This document shows, one piece after another, positions 11,802-20,433 of a stretch of 25,247 nt of DNA. This DNA comes from Anaerolineales bacterium UBA5797. GTDB lineage: Bacteria; Chloroflexota; Anaerolineae; Anaerolineales; Villigracilaceae. The stretch lies in contig DIDP01000043.1 in assembly GCA_002418205.1 (NCBI GenBank), positions 1 to 25,247 on the forward strand, given 5' to 3'. Positions within the stretch are counted from its first letter, which is position 1; the number at the start of each line of letters is the position of its first letter. A program made the position numbers and the translations under genes. Below the pieces are notes generated by a model. It made no database searches, was not told the DNA's origin, and worked only from the letters and a program-made list of their open reading frames with translations.

Positions 11802-12818
11802 TTATTTCGCGCGGGGCCAGATCGCAAGTTCCAGAGTGATGCGTTCGAAATAACTGTTCTGCGGCAGGGCGCCCATCCCGTATTCCATGTCCACAACTGT
11901 GGCAAGGAGCTGCAGGGTCTCCGTTTCGAGCAGCACCTGCCCCTGCGGCTTGGCGACGATCAGTTCGCCCTTGGGCTCGAGCCGGGCGCGGATATTGGGA
12001 TCGTTGTAGGCGTGTTCCGACATCAGAACCTTTGTGGCGGTCTTGATGTCGTTCTTGTCGAACAGCCAGACCTCCAACGCCGCGACCTTCTTCGGCTCAC
12101 CCACGCCGACAGTTTCGGAAACGCCGACGCCGTATTCGCCCAGGAATTCACCGCCAGCGGTATCGATGCTGAACGACTCATCATAGAGATCATCACCCAG
12201 CACGTAGGTGGTCATGGTCTGTGTGATGGGAGGCGCGAGACCTAGATCCTCAAAGTTGGTTTTCTCGGCATGTTTGCTGGCTTCAGAGGCTTGCATCACC
12301 GCCGTGACCTTGCCGGAACCTCGACGGAGCAACCGCCATAGATAAAAGCCGCCCGCGCCAAGCAAAATGACCACAACCAAAATGGAAGCATAAAGGACAA
12401 TGTTGCCAAGCCCGGAAGGTTCGGCGATGGGAGGCGCGGTTGCAATTGCTCCTTTACGCGACTCGATCAGAAGGCGAAAATCCTGAACCGCTGCCGGGTC
12501 AAGATATCCCGGATTGGACTGCACTCTTCCCAGTGTGGGACCAGCCGCGGTGCCTAGATAATCCCAGCGGTCTTCTGCAAGGTCGGCTGCCACCTGGGGG
12601 TTGGCGTTCTTCAATGAACGATAGGAATCGATCGTCATGCGCAGGTAATCGTCCTGTATCGTCTGTTCGAGGACTTCCGGCGTTCCATCCGTCCATTGCA
12701 CCGGCCAGAGTCCCCAGCCGATGATCAAGCCGAGGAGCAAACCCAATACAACTCCCAAGACGAGAACCACCCGTGTATTCTTTAGAAGGTTTTTTATGAT
12801 CGCAGTCACAGCTTCCAT
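11802..12818 (-). CDS. Hypothetical membrane protein with two helices
   Basis: A 338-aa protein with a transmembrane helix at residues 17-37 (VVLVLGVVLGLLLGLIIGWG), a roughly 95-residue outside domain containing DDYLRMTIDSYRSLKNANPQ, a second helix near 135-160, and a C-terminal cytoplasmic domain of about 170 residues. That domain contains ETVGVGEPKKVAALEVWLFD, suggesting a beta-rich fold. AAGGAAAAG precedes ATG 12818. I do not recognise a family; proteins of this layout occur in Anaerolineales without assigned function. It is the last gene of the leftward series and lies 79 bases after the methyltransferase. A cell-envelope role is a guess. Confidence 0.82.
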   Translation of the reverse strand: MEAVTAIIKNLLKNTRVVLVLGVVLGLLLGLIIGWGLWPVQWTDGTPEVLEQTIQDDYLRMTIDSYRSLKNANPQVAADLAEDRWDYLGTAAGPTLGRVQSNPGYLDPAAVQDFRLLIESRKGAIATAPPIAEPSGLGNIVLYASILVVVILLGAGGFYLWRLLRRGSGKVTAVMQASEASKHAEKTNFEDLGLAPPITQTMTTYVLGDDLYDESFSIDTAGGEFLGEYGVGVSETVGVGEPKKVAALEVWLFDKNDIKTATKVLMSEHAYNDPNIRARLEPKGELIVAKPQGQVLLETETLQLLATVVDMEYGMGALPQNSYFERITLELAIWPRAK

Positions 12819-12897
12819 GGTCTTTTCCTTTTGTATGGGATGTCCATTACATTATATACCATCCCCTGCCCAAAACAACCATCGAAAGTACCAAAAT

Positions 12898-14286
12898 CTA
12901 TACCCGCTCCATCAAATACAAGACCCGTTCCGATTCACGCACCTCGACCGCTTCATGAATCTTGAAATTCCTTTTGAACGCAGTCTCGAATCCCTCGCGC
13001 ACATAGGTGGGAAAAATATCCTTCCGGGAGGCCAGCAATTTTTTAACCTGACTGTCCGATTTGGGGACGAATTCGATCACCAGCCATCTTCCGGTCCCGG
13101 CAAAGAATTCAGCCAGTTGCGGCAGCGGCACGTTGTTTGAGATCGCCAGATGGTGGATGACTGCCAGCGCCAGCACCAGATCTGCAGGTCCGCGCCCGCC
13201 GAAGGATTCACGCTCCCGGTTTGCCCAACCGATCGCCGGTGAAGGATTCGTCAGATCGAGCAGCAAAGGCAGGAGGTTCCCTGTCTTATCCTTTTTTGCC
13301 TGACGATAATTTTGCTCCACCGCCGCGGGATCGATATCAAACGAGACGACATACAGACCAGACTCGCCCGCCACCCGGCTGAAGATGCCATTGTTCGCAC
13401 CCAGATCCCAGACAAGCGCGGGCTGGATCCGTTCCGTCCACGCCCTCACAAGTTCCTTCTTGTGTTCGAACGCCGCGTCGGAATAGTTGGTGATGTCATA
13501 ATAATTTCCCCATTCCGTGCCGCGCGGCGTCCAGTCCAGTTTTTGGACCGAAGCGATCAGGCTGTCGATCAAACCGATCATCGCCTGTCTGCTCATCGAA
13601 CCGCGGCGCGATTTCACCTCCTCGCCGGAGTAACGTCTCTGCGCGCCGGCATGGAGATGGATGTGGGTCAGCAAACCGAAATTGAAGCGGGTCTTCGAAG
13701 GGAGCAGTTCACTCGCAAGATCGAGCGGCACGCCGTCGATGTACACGCGCAGCAACTGATTCAGGCGCACATCGGTCAACGCCATCAATGCCAGCGGCGC
13801 AAGGAAATGCTGGCAAAACTGACGATATGCCACCCACGGCTCCCCCTCCTTGTACAGTTCGAAGGAAAGCGTATCGATCAACGTCGCTTTGCCGCGCACA
13901 AATTGAATGTTGTAGGCGCTGGCGTCCTTCAAGGACATATCCTGTTTCAAGGCACGCTTTTGGATCGCGAGAGTTGCAAGCGCAGCATCCTTCAACTGAC
14001 CGAACGACCATTCATACGGATGGGAGATGAACGGCACGCGCTCCGGCTGGATGACCCTTAGAGCCGCTTCGGATTCAGCCGGTTCCTGCTCCACCTCCAC
14101 ATGCGGGATCAGCAACCCGGCTTTGACCAGCTTTTCGTACAGCCCCGAATCCATCAACCGCGCATACTCCTGTTCGTAGGCGCGGTTGACCTGTCGGTAC
14201 AGGGTCCCGCCCTGGGAAAACAGGAACCCGCTTGGGTCCCGGAATGAGGCGGGAAGCTGACCGTTATTCGTCTTGCGATTCGGCAT
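12898..14286 (-). CDS. Class I SAM-dependent methyltransferase
   Basis: A 462-aa protein. I chose ATG 14286; TTG 14316 is a weak alternative. The C-terminal half has a Rossmann methyltransferase core: motif I VWDLGANNGIFSRVA, the acidic strand-2 end VVSFDIDPAAV, and a motif IV-like DLVLALAVIHHLAI. The N-terminal 230 residues (HPYEWSFGQLKDAALATLAI and following) are the conserved extension of a NoeA-like methyltransferase group. The substrate is unknown. The start overlaps the end of the 59-aa DPGSGS gene by 23 bases, and the two are probably coupled; they are often neighbours in this kind of organism, as far as I recall. A sugar or envelope substrate is possible given the nearby manC. Confidence 0.85.
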   Translation of the reverse strand: MPNRKTNNGQLPASFRDPSGFLFSQGGTLYRQVNRAYEQEYARLMDSGLYEKLVKAGLLIPHVEVEQEPAESEAALRVIQPERVPFISHPYEWSFGQLKDAALATLAIQKRALKQDMSLKDASAYNIQFVRGKATLIDTLSFELYKEGEPWVAYRQFCQHFLAPLALMALTDVRLNQLLRVYIDGVPLDLASELLPSKTRFNFGLLTHIHLHAGAQRRYSGEEVKSRRGSMSRQAMIGLIDSLIASVQKLDWTPRGTEWGNYYDITNYSDAAFEHKKELVRAWTERIQPALVWDLGANNGIFSRVAGESGLYVVSFDIDPAAVEQNYRQAKKDKTGNLLPLLLDLTNPSPAIGWANRERESFGGRGPADLVLALAVIHHLAISNNVPLPQLAEFFAGTGRWLVIEFVPKSDSQVKKLLASRKDIFPTYVREGFETAFKRNFKIHEAVEVRESERVLYLMERV

Positions 14287-14443
14287 CGTCGTCTTCGGGC
14301 TTCGTCTTGACTCCAAACCATCCCTTGATCCTGCCCCATGAGGCGCGGATGGCTACGCCCAATCCCAGCAATGCTGCGATCGCAAGCTGGAGCAGGAAAC
14401 TGCCGGAACCCGGGTCAAGATATGGAAGGGGTGTGTAGTGCAT
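14264..14443 (-). CDS. 59-aa DPGSGS membrane protein
   Basis: A short gene starting at ATG 14443 with AGGAG 6 bases ahead and stopping at TAA 14266-14264. The protein opens MHYTPLPYLDPGSGSF, continues into one transmembrane helix (residues 16-34), then a basic WGRIKGWFG segment and an acidic tail (EDDDAESQDE). The (Y/I)LDPG(S/T)GS-x-LLQ start followed by a helix and W-x-RIK defines a small family of inner-membrane proteins that I recognise but whose function is unknown. It lies 2 bases downstream of topA and overlaps the methyltransferase, so it is part of that operon. Confidence 0.85.
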   Translation of the reverse strand: MHYTPLPYLDPGSGSFLLQLAIAALLGLGVAIRASWGRIKGWFGVKTKPEDDDAESQDE

Positions 14444-14445
14444 AT

Positions 14446-16770
14446 TTACTCCTGTTCAACGGTTTCAGGGATGACATTTTCCAACAGAAAAGTTTCCTGA
14501 CAATTTGTACACTGCGCCTCACGTTTATTGGCATAGACCAGCAAGCCGCTGCAATTGGGACAGGGCTGTTTGAGTGGTCGCTTCCAGGAGGTGAAATCAC
14601 AATTCGGGTAGTTGGCGCAACCGTAGAAGGTCCGTCCCTTGCGGGTCTTCTTCTCGACGAGATCACCGCCGTCCTTCGGGCAGGCAACCCCGATCTTTTC
14701 GAGCCACGGTTCCGTATAACGGCAGGCCGGGAAGTTCGAACACGAGATGAATTTTCCAAAACGCCCATAGCGGATGACCAGTTCGCCGCCGTCCTCGGGG
14801 CAGATGCGACCGATCTTTTCCGGCTCGCTTTTGGTGACAGGCATCTCAGCCTGCGCCTTCTTCAGATCCTCGGCAAACGGATGATAGAACTCGTGGATCA
14901 CTTCCGACCATTCCGCCTGACCGTTGGCGATCATATCCAGGTCCTCTTCCATGCGGGCGGTGAATTGATAATCCACGATGTCCGAAAAATACTGCACCAT
15001 CAGGTCATTGACCTGCATGCCGATCTCGGTGGGCACCAGCCGTTTTTCTTCGCGCACCACGTAACCGCGCTGTTGGATGGTGGAGATCGTCGGCGCGTAA
15101 GTGGATGGACGGCCGATGCCATCCTCCTCCAATGCCTGCACCAATGAGGCTTCCGAATAACGCGGCGGCGGCTGCGTGAAATGCTGTTCAGGGATTAACC
15201 GAACGAGTCCCTGCCTCTGTCCTTCCTCGATGCCTGCCGGGATCTTTACGTTCTCCTCATCTTCATCCGTTTTGACGTCCTCGTTCTTTGCCTCCTCGTA
15301 CACCACCAGGAAACCGGCAAACTTCACGGCCGAGCCGGAAGCGCGCAGGAGATATTCATGTTCAGCTGTCTTCCCTGTCACCTCAACTTGTAAAGTGTCA
15401 TAAACCGCCGCCTCCATTTGCGAAGCGACAAATCTCTGCCAGATCAAACGATACAGCTTGAACATGGCAGGCTCGAGATATTCCTTGATCTGTTCCGGCT
15501 CACGCATTACAGAAGTTGGGCGGATGGCTTCGTGCGCCTCCTGCGCATTGGCAGACCGCTTGGTATATTGGGGCGGTTCGGGGGGCAGATAATCCTTTCC
15601 GTATTTGCCGCCGATATATTCCCTGGCTTCGTTTTGCGCCACCGCAGAGACATTCGTCGAATCTGTGCGCATGTAGGTGATCAAACCGGTCGTGCCGCCG
15701 TTGCCCACGTCCTGACCTTCATACAGCCCCTGTGCGAGCGCCATCGTCCGCTTGGCGGTAAAACCGAGTTTGCGTGAAGCCTCCTGCTGCAAGGTCGAGG
15801 TCGTGAACGGCGCGGATGGCTTGCGTCTGCGTTCGCCGCGCTTGACCTTCGTGATCGTGTACGCGGCGGTCTCCATATCCACGAGGATCGGCTTGACGGT
15901 TTCCTCGTTCGGGAGCTCCGGATCCTTTTCGTCGATCTTTGCCAGCTTCGCAATGAACGTGGATTTCAATCCGTCCGGTTTGAACTCGCCATGGATCGAC
16001 CAGTATTCCACAGGGACGAAATTTTCAATTTCCCGTTCGCGCTCGACGATCAGCCTGAGAGCCACCGATTGCACGCGTCCCGCTGACAGCCGCCCGCGCA
16101 CCTTCTCCCACAGGATCGGGCTAATACTGTAACCGACCAGCCGATCCAGAATGCGACGCGCCTGTTGGGCATCCACCAGATCGGAGTTGATCTGGCGCGG
16201 ATGGTCAAAAGCCTCTTTGATGGCTGGCTCGGTGATCTCATGGAACACAACCCGCTTGGCGCGCTCCGGCTCGATCTCAGCCGCTTCCATCAAGTGCCAC
16301 GAAATGGATTCGCCCTCGCGGTCGGGATCGGTCGCCAGATAGACCTCCTCCGCCTTTTGCGCGAGTTTCTTGATCTCCTTGACGACCTCTTTCTTTTCGT
16401 TCGGCACGCGATACTTCGGCGTGAAGTTGTTCTCGACATCCACCGAGAGCTGCGACTTCAACAGGTCGCGCACATGCCCCACCGAGGCGCGGACCGTGTA
16501 GCCCTTGCCGAGATAACGTCCCACCGTCTTCGCTTTGGCAGGCGATTCGACGATGACCAACTTCCCATCGCGTTTGACCGGCTTCACCACCTTTTCCGGT
16601 TTCGGCGGCGGGGTCATGCCTTCGTGCGCTTCCGTGCGACCCATACGATAAAGTTTCGTTCCACAGACAGAGCAGGTGCCAATCGTGACAGGAGATCCAT
16701 TCGCGTTGAAACTCGCGACAGGGTCCTTCATCTCACGCTTGGTCTTGCATTTCATACAATAAGCTTCCAT
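14446..16770 (-). CDS. topA: DNA topoisomerase I with N-terminal zinc ribbon
   Basis: A 774-aa type IA topoisomerase that relaxes negative supercoils. TOPRIM residues are visible: Glu75 in VIVESPAKAK and ATDPDREGE with Asp148, Asp150 and Glu153. The nucleophile is Tyr366 in GLITYMRTDS, and RGRLSAGRVQSVAL is also typical. The last 115 residues hold three zinc modules (CPEDGG..CSNFPAC, CPKDGG..CANYPNC, CPNCSG..CTNC). Unusually, the first 45 residues form a further zinc ribbon, CMKCKTKREM...TCSVCGTKLY (Cys5, 8, 33, 36), of the DUF5679 type, ahead of the normal TOPRIM start and joined by a Pro/Lys linker. AAAGGTGA precedes ATG 16770. It sits 36 bases after manC and is followed within 2 bases by the DPGSGS gene. 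Confidence 0.96.
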   Translation of the reverse strand: MEAYCMKCKTKREMKDPVASFNANGSPVTIGTCSVCGTKLYRMGRTEAHEGMTPPPKPEKVVKPVKRDGKLVIVESPAKAKTVGRYLGKGYTVRASVGHVRDLLKSQLSVDVENNFTPKYRVPNEKKEVVKEIKKLAQKAEEVYLATDPDREGESISWHLMEAAEIEPERAKRVVFHEITEPAIKEAFDHPRQINSDLVDAQQARRILDRLVGYSISPILWEKVRGRLSAGRVQSVALRLIVEREREIENFVPVEYWSIHGEFKPDGLKSTFIAKLAKIDEKDPELPNEETVKPILVDMETAAYTITKVKRGERRRKPSAPFTTSTLQQEASRKLGFTAKRTMALAQGLYEGQDVGNGGTTGLITYMRTDSTNVSAVAQNEAREYIGGKYGKDYLPPEPPQYTKRSANAQEAHEAIRPTSVMREPEQIKEYLEPAMFKLYRLIWQRFVASQMEAAVYDTLQVEVTGKTAEHEYLLRASGSAVKFAGFLVVYEEAKNEDVKTDEDEENVKIPAGIEEGQRQGLVRLIPEQHFTQPPPRYSEASLVQALEEDGIGRPSTYAPTISTIQQRGYVVREEKRLVPTEIGMQVNDLMVQYFSDIVDYQFTARMEEDLDMIANGQAEWSEVIHEFYHPFAEDLKKAQAEMPVTKSEPEKIGRICPEDGGELVIRYGRFGKFISCSNFPACRYTEPWLEKIGVACPKDGGDLVEKKTRKGRTFYGCANYPNCDFTSWKRPLKQPCPNCSGLLVYANKREAQCTNCQETFLLENVIPETVEQE

Positions 16771-16806
16771 TGATTCACCTTTAACATGCCATCATTGTGA
16801 CATCTG

Positions 16807-17895
16807 TTATAGAAATTTCTCCTGGTTGTGCTTCTTCAAATGTTCGACGACATTTTTCACTTTTTGCGACTGGTCGGTCTTGCAAACCATCAACACATCA
16901 CCCGCATCCACAACCACGAAATCGTCCATGCCGATGGTTACGACCAGCCTTTGTTCATTGACGCTGTACACCAACGTATTGTGACTATCCACAGACAAAT
17001 GCTGTGAGTTGACGGACACGTTCCCGTTCATATCGGGTAAAAGGACTTCGAACAACGAATCCCATGACCCAACGTCGCTCCAACCCAATCCGCCTGCGGG
17101 CAGTACCGCCACGCGTTCGGCTTTTTCCATGATGCCGTAATCTATTGTCTCGGTCTTCAGTTCAGTCCACTTCGCCCGTAGAATATCACCGCCCTCCGGC
17201 AAACCCCACGCCTCGGCGATTTGTCGGGTGGCATTGTACAGTTCTGGCATCTGTCTTTTGATCTCAGTCAGGATCGAGTCCACGCGCCAGATGAACATGC
17301 CGCTGTTCCAGGAATGATCGCCGCTCCGCAGGAGCTGCTGGGCAGTGGCTTCATCCGGTTTTTCCTTGAAGCGTTTGACCGTGTACACCGGATACTTGTA
17401 ATCACCCTCCAGCGGTTCACCTTGCTGGATGTAACCGTATCCCGTGGACGGGAACGTCGGTGTGATTCCCAATGTGACCAGATATTCCTTGTGGGCAACG
17501 TCGAACGCGGCGCGCAGTAGATATTGAAACAGGTCCTGGTTCCGAATGTGATGGTCGGCGGTCTGGATCGCCATCATCGCCTGCGGATCGCGTTTTTCAA
17601 GCACAGCAGCCGCCAATGCTACCACAGATGCCGTTCCGCGCGGCGCAGGTTCGATCAAATAGTTCTCTTTGGGGATGGCAGGGACCTGCTCCTGCATCAC
17701 ACGCGCCTGTTCCAAGACGGTCACCACAAGGATGCGTTCAGGCGGAAAGATCTTTTCGAGCCGGGCAAAGGTGCTTTGAAAAAGAGTCTCTTTTCCAAGC
17801 AGGGGCAGCAATTGTTTGGGGGTTTCTTTTCTTGAGATCGGCCACAGGCGGGTCCCGCCGCCGCCAGCCATGATGACTGCGTATGTATGTTCCAT
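16807..17895 (-). CDS. manC: Mannose-1-phosphate guanylyltransferase
   Basis: A 362-aa nucleotidyltransferase that makes GDP-mannose from mannose-1-phosphate and GTP for surface polysaccharides and glycolipids. The N-terminus AVIMAGGGGTRLWPISRKE continuing TPKQLLPL is the GGxGxRLWPxSR...PKQ signature of the family. Further conserved blocks are EPAPRGTASVVALAA, STGYGYIQQG, WNSGMFIWR and the GGLGWSDVGSWDSLFEVL sequence. Its length fits the single-domain form without a phosphomannose isomerase domain. It lies 6 bases after dprA and is probably co-transcribed with it. Confidence 0.93.
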   Translation of the reverse strand: MEHTYAVIMAGGGGTRLWPISRKETPKQLLPLLGKETLFQSTFARLEKIFPPERILVVTVLEQARVMQEQVPAIPKENYLIEPAPRGTASVVALAAAVLEKRDPQAMMAIQTADHHIRNQDLFQYLLRAAFDVAHKEYLVTLGITPTFPSTGYGYIQQGEPLEGDYKYPVYTVKRFKEKPDEATAQQLLRSGDHSWNSGMFIWRVDSILTEIKRQMPELYNATRQIAEAWGLPEGGDILRAKWTELKTETIDYGIMEKAERVAVLPAGGLGWSDVGSWDSLFEVLLPDMNGNVSVNSQHLSVDSHNTLVYSVNEQRLVVTIGMDDFVVVDAGDVLMVCKTDQSQKVKNVVEHLKKHNQEKFL

Positions 17896-17901
17896 AATTC
17901 C

Positions 17902-19008
17902 CTATACAGAATAATCGGATTGCGCCTCACGAACGGCAACATAATTCATCCCGCCAACCCGGCGCACCATGCCCTTCAATTCCATCAGCGCCAGCGCAGC
18001 GGAAACCTTCTCGATTGGCAGATCGGTCTGATTGCAGATCTCATCCACGTGCAAAGGTTCACTGCCAAGCACGCCCAGCAGTTTTGCCTCTGTTGTATCT
18101 GCAGGGATGAGCCTGCACGCGGCCTTCTGTTCGCCGACGCGTGTGATGTCCAAAGCCTGCATGAGGTCACTGACACTCAGCAACGGCAACGCGCCTCTTT
18201 GGATCAACTTGTTCGTACCCTTGCTCTGCGGCGCAAGTATACTACCGGGCACGACAAAGACCTCGCGGCCCTGTTCGGCCGCAAACTCAGCCGTGATCAA
18301 CGCGCCGCTCGTCTCGCCCGCTTCCACCACAACGACAGCCAATGATAACGCAGAAATGATGCGGTTGCGCGGCGGGAAGTTGGACGCCTCCGGCGGCGTA
18401 CCGGGCGCATAATCGCTGATGACCGCGCCGCGCGCCAGCATTTGCTCCGCCAACGCGCGATGTTCCGGCGGATAGATCTTATCCACACCCGAACCCAGCA
18501 CAGCGATCGTTCGTCCGACCGGCTTTAATGCAGTTTGATGTGCGATCGCATCCACGCCGCGCGCCAGTCCGCTGATCACGGTCATGCCGTTCGCGGCAAG
18601 AAATGATGCCAGTTCTTCCGTGATCTGTCTTCCATACGGTGTGACGCGTCGCGTACCCACGATCGCAACCGCGAACAGATCATCGGGCAGATACTCGCCA
18701 CGGATATACAACACAGGCGACGGCTGTTCGATCTCCTTCAATCGTTGCAGATATGTCTCATTCTGCCAGGTCAGGATTTTGATGCCCTGCTTCTCGATCT
18801 TCTCCCAGACCTTATCCAGGTCCACAGTTTCACGCGCCTTGACCACCCGCTCGATCACCTTCGACCCGAGACCTGCCTCCGCCAAATCCGTCGGCGACGC
18901 CCTCCACACGGATTCAAGTTCGCCGAAGTACGCGACCAATCCCTGCATGCGCACCGCGCCGATGCCCTTGATCAAATTGAAGCCGATCCAGTATTTTTTA
19001 TCGTCCAT
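17902..19008 (-). CDS. dprA: DNA-processing protein DprA
   Basis: A 368-aa DprA/Smf protein that loads RecA on incoming single-stranded DNA during natural transformation. The N-terminus (residues 1-70) contains a helix-hairpin-helix-like region (LIKGIGAVRMQGLVAYFGE). The central Rossmann fold carries VGTRRVTPYG, SGLARGVDAIAHQTAL, VLGSGVDKIYPPEH and the FPPRNRIISALS motif. The C-terminal 60 residues form the DprA winged helix (ELKGMVRRVGGMNYV at the end). Complete. No good ribosome site precedes ATG 19008. The gene often stands alone or near topA, as here. Confidence 0.95.
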   Translation of the reverse strand: MDDKKYWIGFNLIKGIGAVRMQGLVAYFGELESVWRASPTDLAEAGLGSKVIERVVKARETVDLDKVWEKIEKQGIKILTWQNETYLQRLKEIEQPSPVLYIRGEYLPDDLFAVAIVGTRRVTPYGRQITEELASFLAANGMTVISGLARGVDAIAHQTALKPVGRTIAVLGSGVDKIYPPEHRALAEQMLARGAVISDYAPGTPPEASNFPPRNRIISALSLAVVVVEAGETSGALITAEFAAEQGREVFVVPGSILAPQSKGTNKLIQRGALPLLSVSDLMQALDITRVGEQKAACRLIPADTTEAKLLGVLGSEPLHVDEICNQTDLPIEKVSAALALMELKGMVRRVGGMNYVAVREAQSDYSV

Positions 19009-19118
19009 AAATAGTTTTTACCACGAAGGCTTGTATTGAGCGATGACGAAATGACTCACGCACACCAAGGAGTTTACTCTCTCGGTCGCGACCTCTGATA
19101 TTCAACCTGCAACTCGTT

Positions 19119-19649
19119 TTACAATCCTTCGAGTAGATGGACTCTCAGAAGACCGCGACCAATGTCCAGGTCCAGAATGACCGAGGGGATGTTGGGCAGG
19201 AGAATCTCTTTACCGGCATCGTCCCTCACCACATACACATCGTTCGCGCCCGTCTCCAGAATCTCGACCAACTCGCCAAGCGGACGATCGTTCTCATCCA
19301 CCACATTCAACCCCAACAATTCGTGTTTGTAGTGTTGCCCTTCGGGTAATGGGACATCCTTCGTTTGCACATACACCCACTGATTGCGATATAAGCCTGC
19401 CTCTTCGGGCGTGTCAACATCTGAAAATCTTACCAGCAAACCCGATCCATGAGTCCGTACACTGGCGAGGATCATCGGTTTGTGGTCCTCACCCACAAAA
19501 AGTTTTCTGCCTTTTTTCATGCGCTCCGGAAAGTCGGTATGCAAATCCATGATGATCTCGCCCTTCACCCCATGCGGACGGCGCAAAAAGCCGACACTCA
19601 AATAAAGAGGCTCGCCGGTCGGCGAGCCTGTGTTTTTCGTATCAGCCAT
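19119..19649 (-). CDS. rimM: Ribosome maturation factor RimM
   Basis: A 176-aa RimM, which assists 30S head assembly through ribosomal protein S19. The N-terminal beta-barrel begins YLSVGFLRRPHGVKGEI, and the C-terminal PRC barrel has HYKHELLGLNVVDENDRPLG and the closing EILLPNIPSVILDLDI...LLRVHLLEGL. Its ATG overlaps the khpA stop by one base (TAATG), so it is coupled to khpA. The usual downstream partner trmD is not here; 110 bases later comes dprA. Confidence 0.95.
   Translation of the reverse strand: MADTKNTGSPTGEPLYLSVGFLRRPHGVKGEIIMDLHTDFPERMKKGRKLFVGEDHKPMILASVRTHGSGLLVRFSDVDTPEEAGLYRNQWVYVQTKDVPLPEGQHYKHELLGLNVVDENDRPLGELVEILETGANDVYVVRDDAGKEILLPNIPSVILDLDIGRGLLRVHLLEGL
19609..19628. 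repeat. Perfect 20-bp palindrome in the start of rimM
   Basis: GGCTCGCCG pairs with CGGCGAGCC around GT. In the direction of transcription it is followed by TCTTTATTT, so it could act as a weak attenuating hairpin within codons 5-12 of rimM. Confidence 0.7.
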
Positions 19650-19885
19650 TATTCCGGCTCTACCACATCGAGAGTGGCTTGCTTGCCTTCCTTCTCAGCC
19701 GCCACCCTAAGCAGCGCGCGGATGGAGTTGGCAACCTTGCCGCCTTTGCCGATGACCCTCCCCATGTCATCCTTGGCAACCTTCAACTCCAGGCGGATGC
19801 GTGAACCACCTCCCAACTCGCGCACCTGCACTTCTTCGGGGTGATCCACCAACGATTTGGCAATATATTCGATGAGTTCTTTCAT
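19649..19885 (-). CDS. khpA: KH-domain RNA-binding protein KhpA
   Basis: A 78-aa single KH domain, almost the whole protein. The RNA-binding GxxG loop is VIGKGGKVANSI. The family (YlqC/KhpA) binds RNA, often with KhpB, and influences cell division and translation. It is in its usual place between rpsP and rimM. The start is ATG 19885. The 102-base spacer to rpsP is occupied by a dispersed repeat, unusual for this operon. Confidence 0.95.
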   Translation of the reverse strand: MKELIEYIAKSLVDHPEEVQVRELGGGSRIRLELKVAKDDMGRVIGKGGKVANSIRALLRVAAEKEGKQATLDVVEPE

Positions 19886-19897
19886 AATTTATTTCTC

Positions 19898-19979
19898 GTC
19901 ATTGCGAGGAGCATTCTTTGCGCCGAGACGATCTCCATTTTGATGACAAGATCGCCCCGGGCATCGCCCTCGCAATGAC
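19898..19979. repeat. Dispersed palindromic repeat, copy 2
   Basis: Opens GTCATTGCGAG (19898-19908) and closes CTCGCAATGAC (19969-19979). It fills the rpsP-khpA spacer, so it would be transcribed as an RNA hairpin inside the operon. Confidence 0.85.
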
Positions 19980-19987
19980 AATTAAAC

Positions 19988-20329
19988 CTATCTGCTCGTC
20001 TTATCGGACGCGCCGCGGGCAGCTTCCGCCTCTTCGGCTTCCTTCACGAGAGTCTCGACAGACTCACCCTTCTTGAAGCGTTCCCAGCGATCCATCGTGC
20101 CCGAGGCTTTGAAAACCTGCGCCACCGATTCGGTCGGCAGTGCGCCGTTCTTCATCCAGTGGAACACGCGGTCTTCCTTCAAACGGATTGTCGCGGGTTG
20201 GGTTCGGGGATTATAGAAGCCCAGGATCTCCAAAAAGCGACCATCGCGAGGGGACTCACTGTCCGCGGCGACGACACGATAAGTGGGCTGCCCCTTCAAA
20301 CCAATGCGACGTAAACGTAAACGAACCAT
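19988..20329 (-). CDS. rpsP: 30S ribosomal protein S16
   Basis: 113 residues with the S16 core: RLRLRRIGLKGQPTYRVVAADSESPRDGRFLE in two adjacent blocks, then LGFYNPRT and the DRVFHWMKNGALPTESVAQ segment. A roughly 30-residue Glu/Ala-rich tail follows, common in longer S16 versions. AAGGAG precedes ATG 20329 by 11 bases. It heads the rpsP-khpA-rimM group; ffh, often directly upstream, is displaced 3.5 kb away by the two-component genes and the 22942 gene. Confidence 0.97.
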   Translation of the reverse strand: MVRLRLRRIGLKGQPTYRVVAADSESPRDGRFLEILGFYNPRTQPATIRLKEDRVFHWMKNGALPTESVAQVFKASGTMDRWERFKKGESVETLVKEAEEAEAARGASDKTSR

Positions 20330-20433
20330 CTTTCTTTTTTCTCCTTGAAATGTTTTGCGTTTCAGGCAGGCATAGAGGAGTGCGTGAAAGGACGCATGCG
20401 GGCTGAAATCACAGGCGGATATTTTACCAGAGT

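Noticed and set aside
13312..14061. 249-aa rightward open frame
   Set aside because: Antisense to the SAM methyltransferase; composition typical of a shadow frame.
16165..16773. 202-aa rightward open frame
   Set aside because: Antisense to the N-terminal part of topA; no ribosome site.
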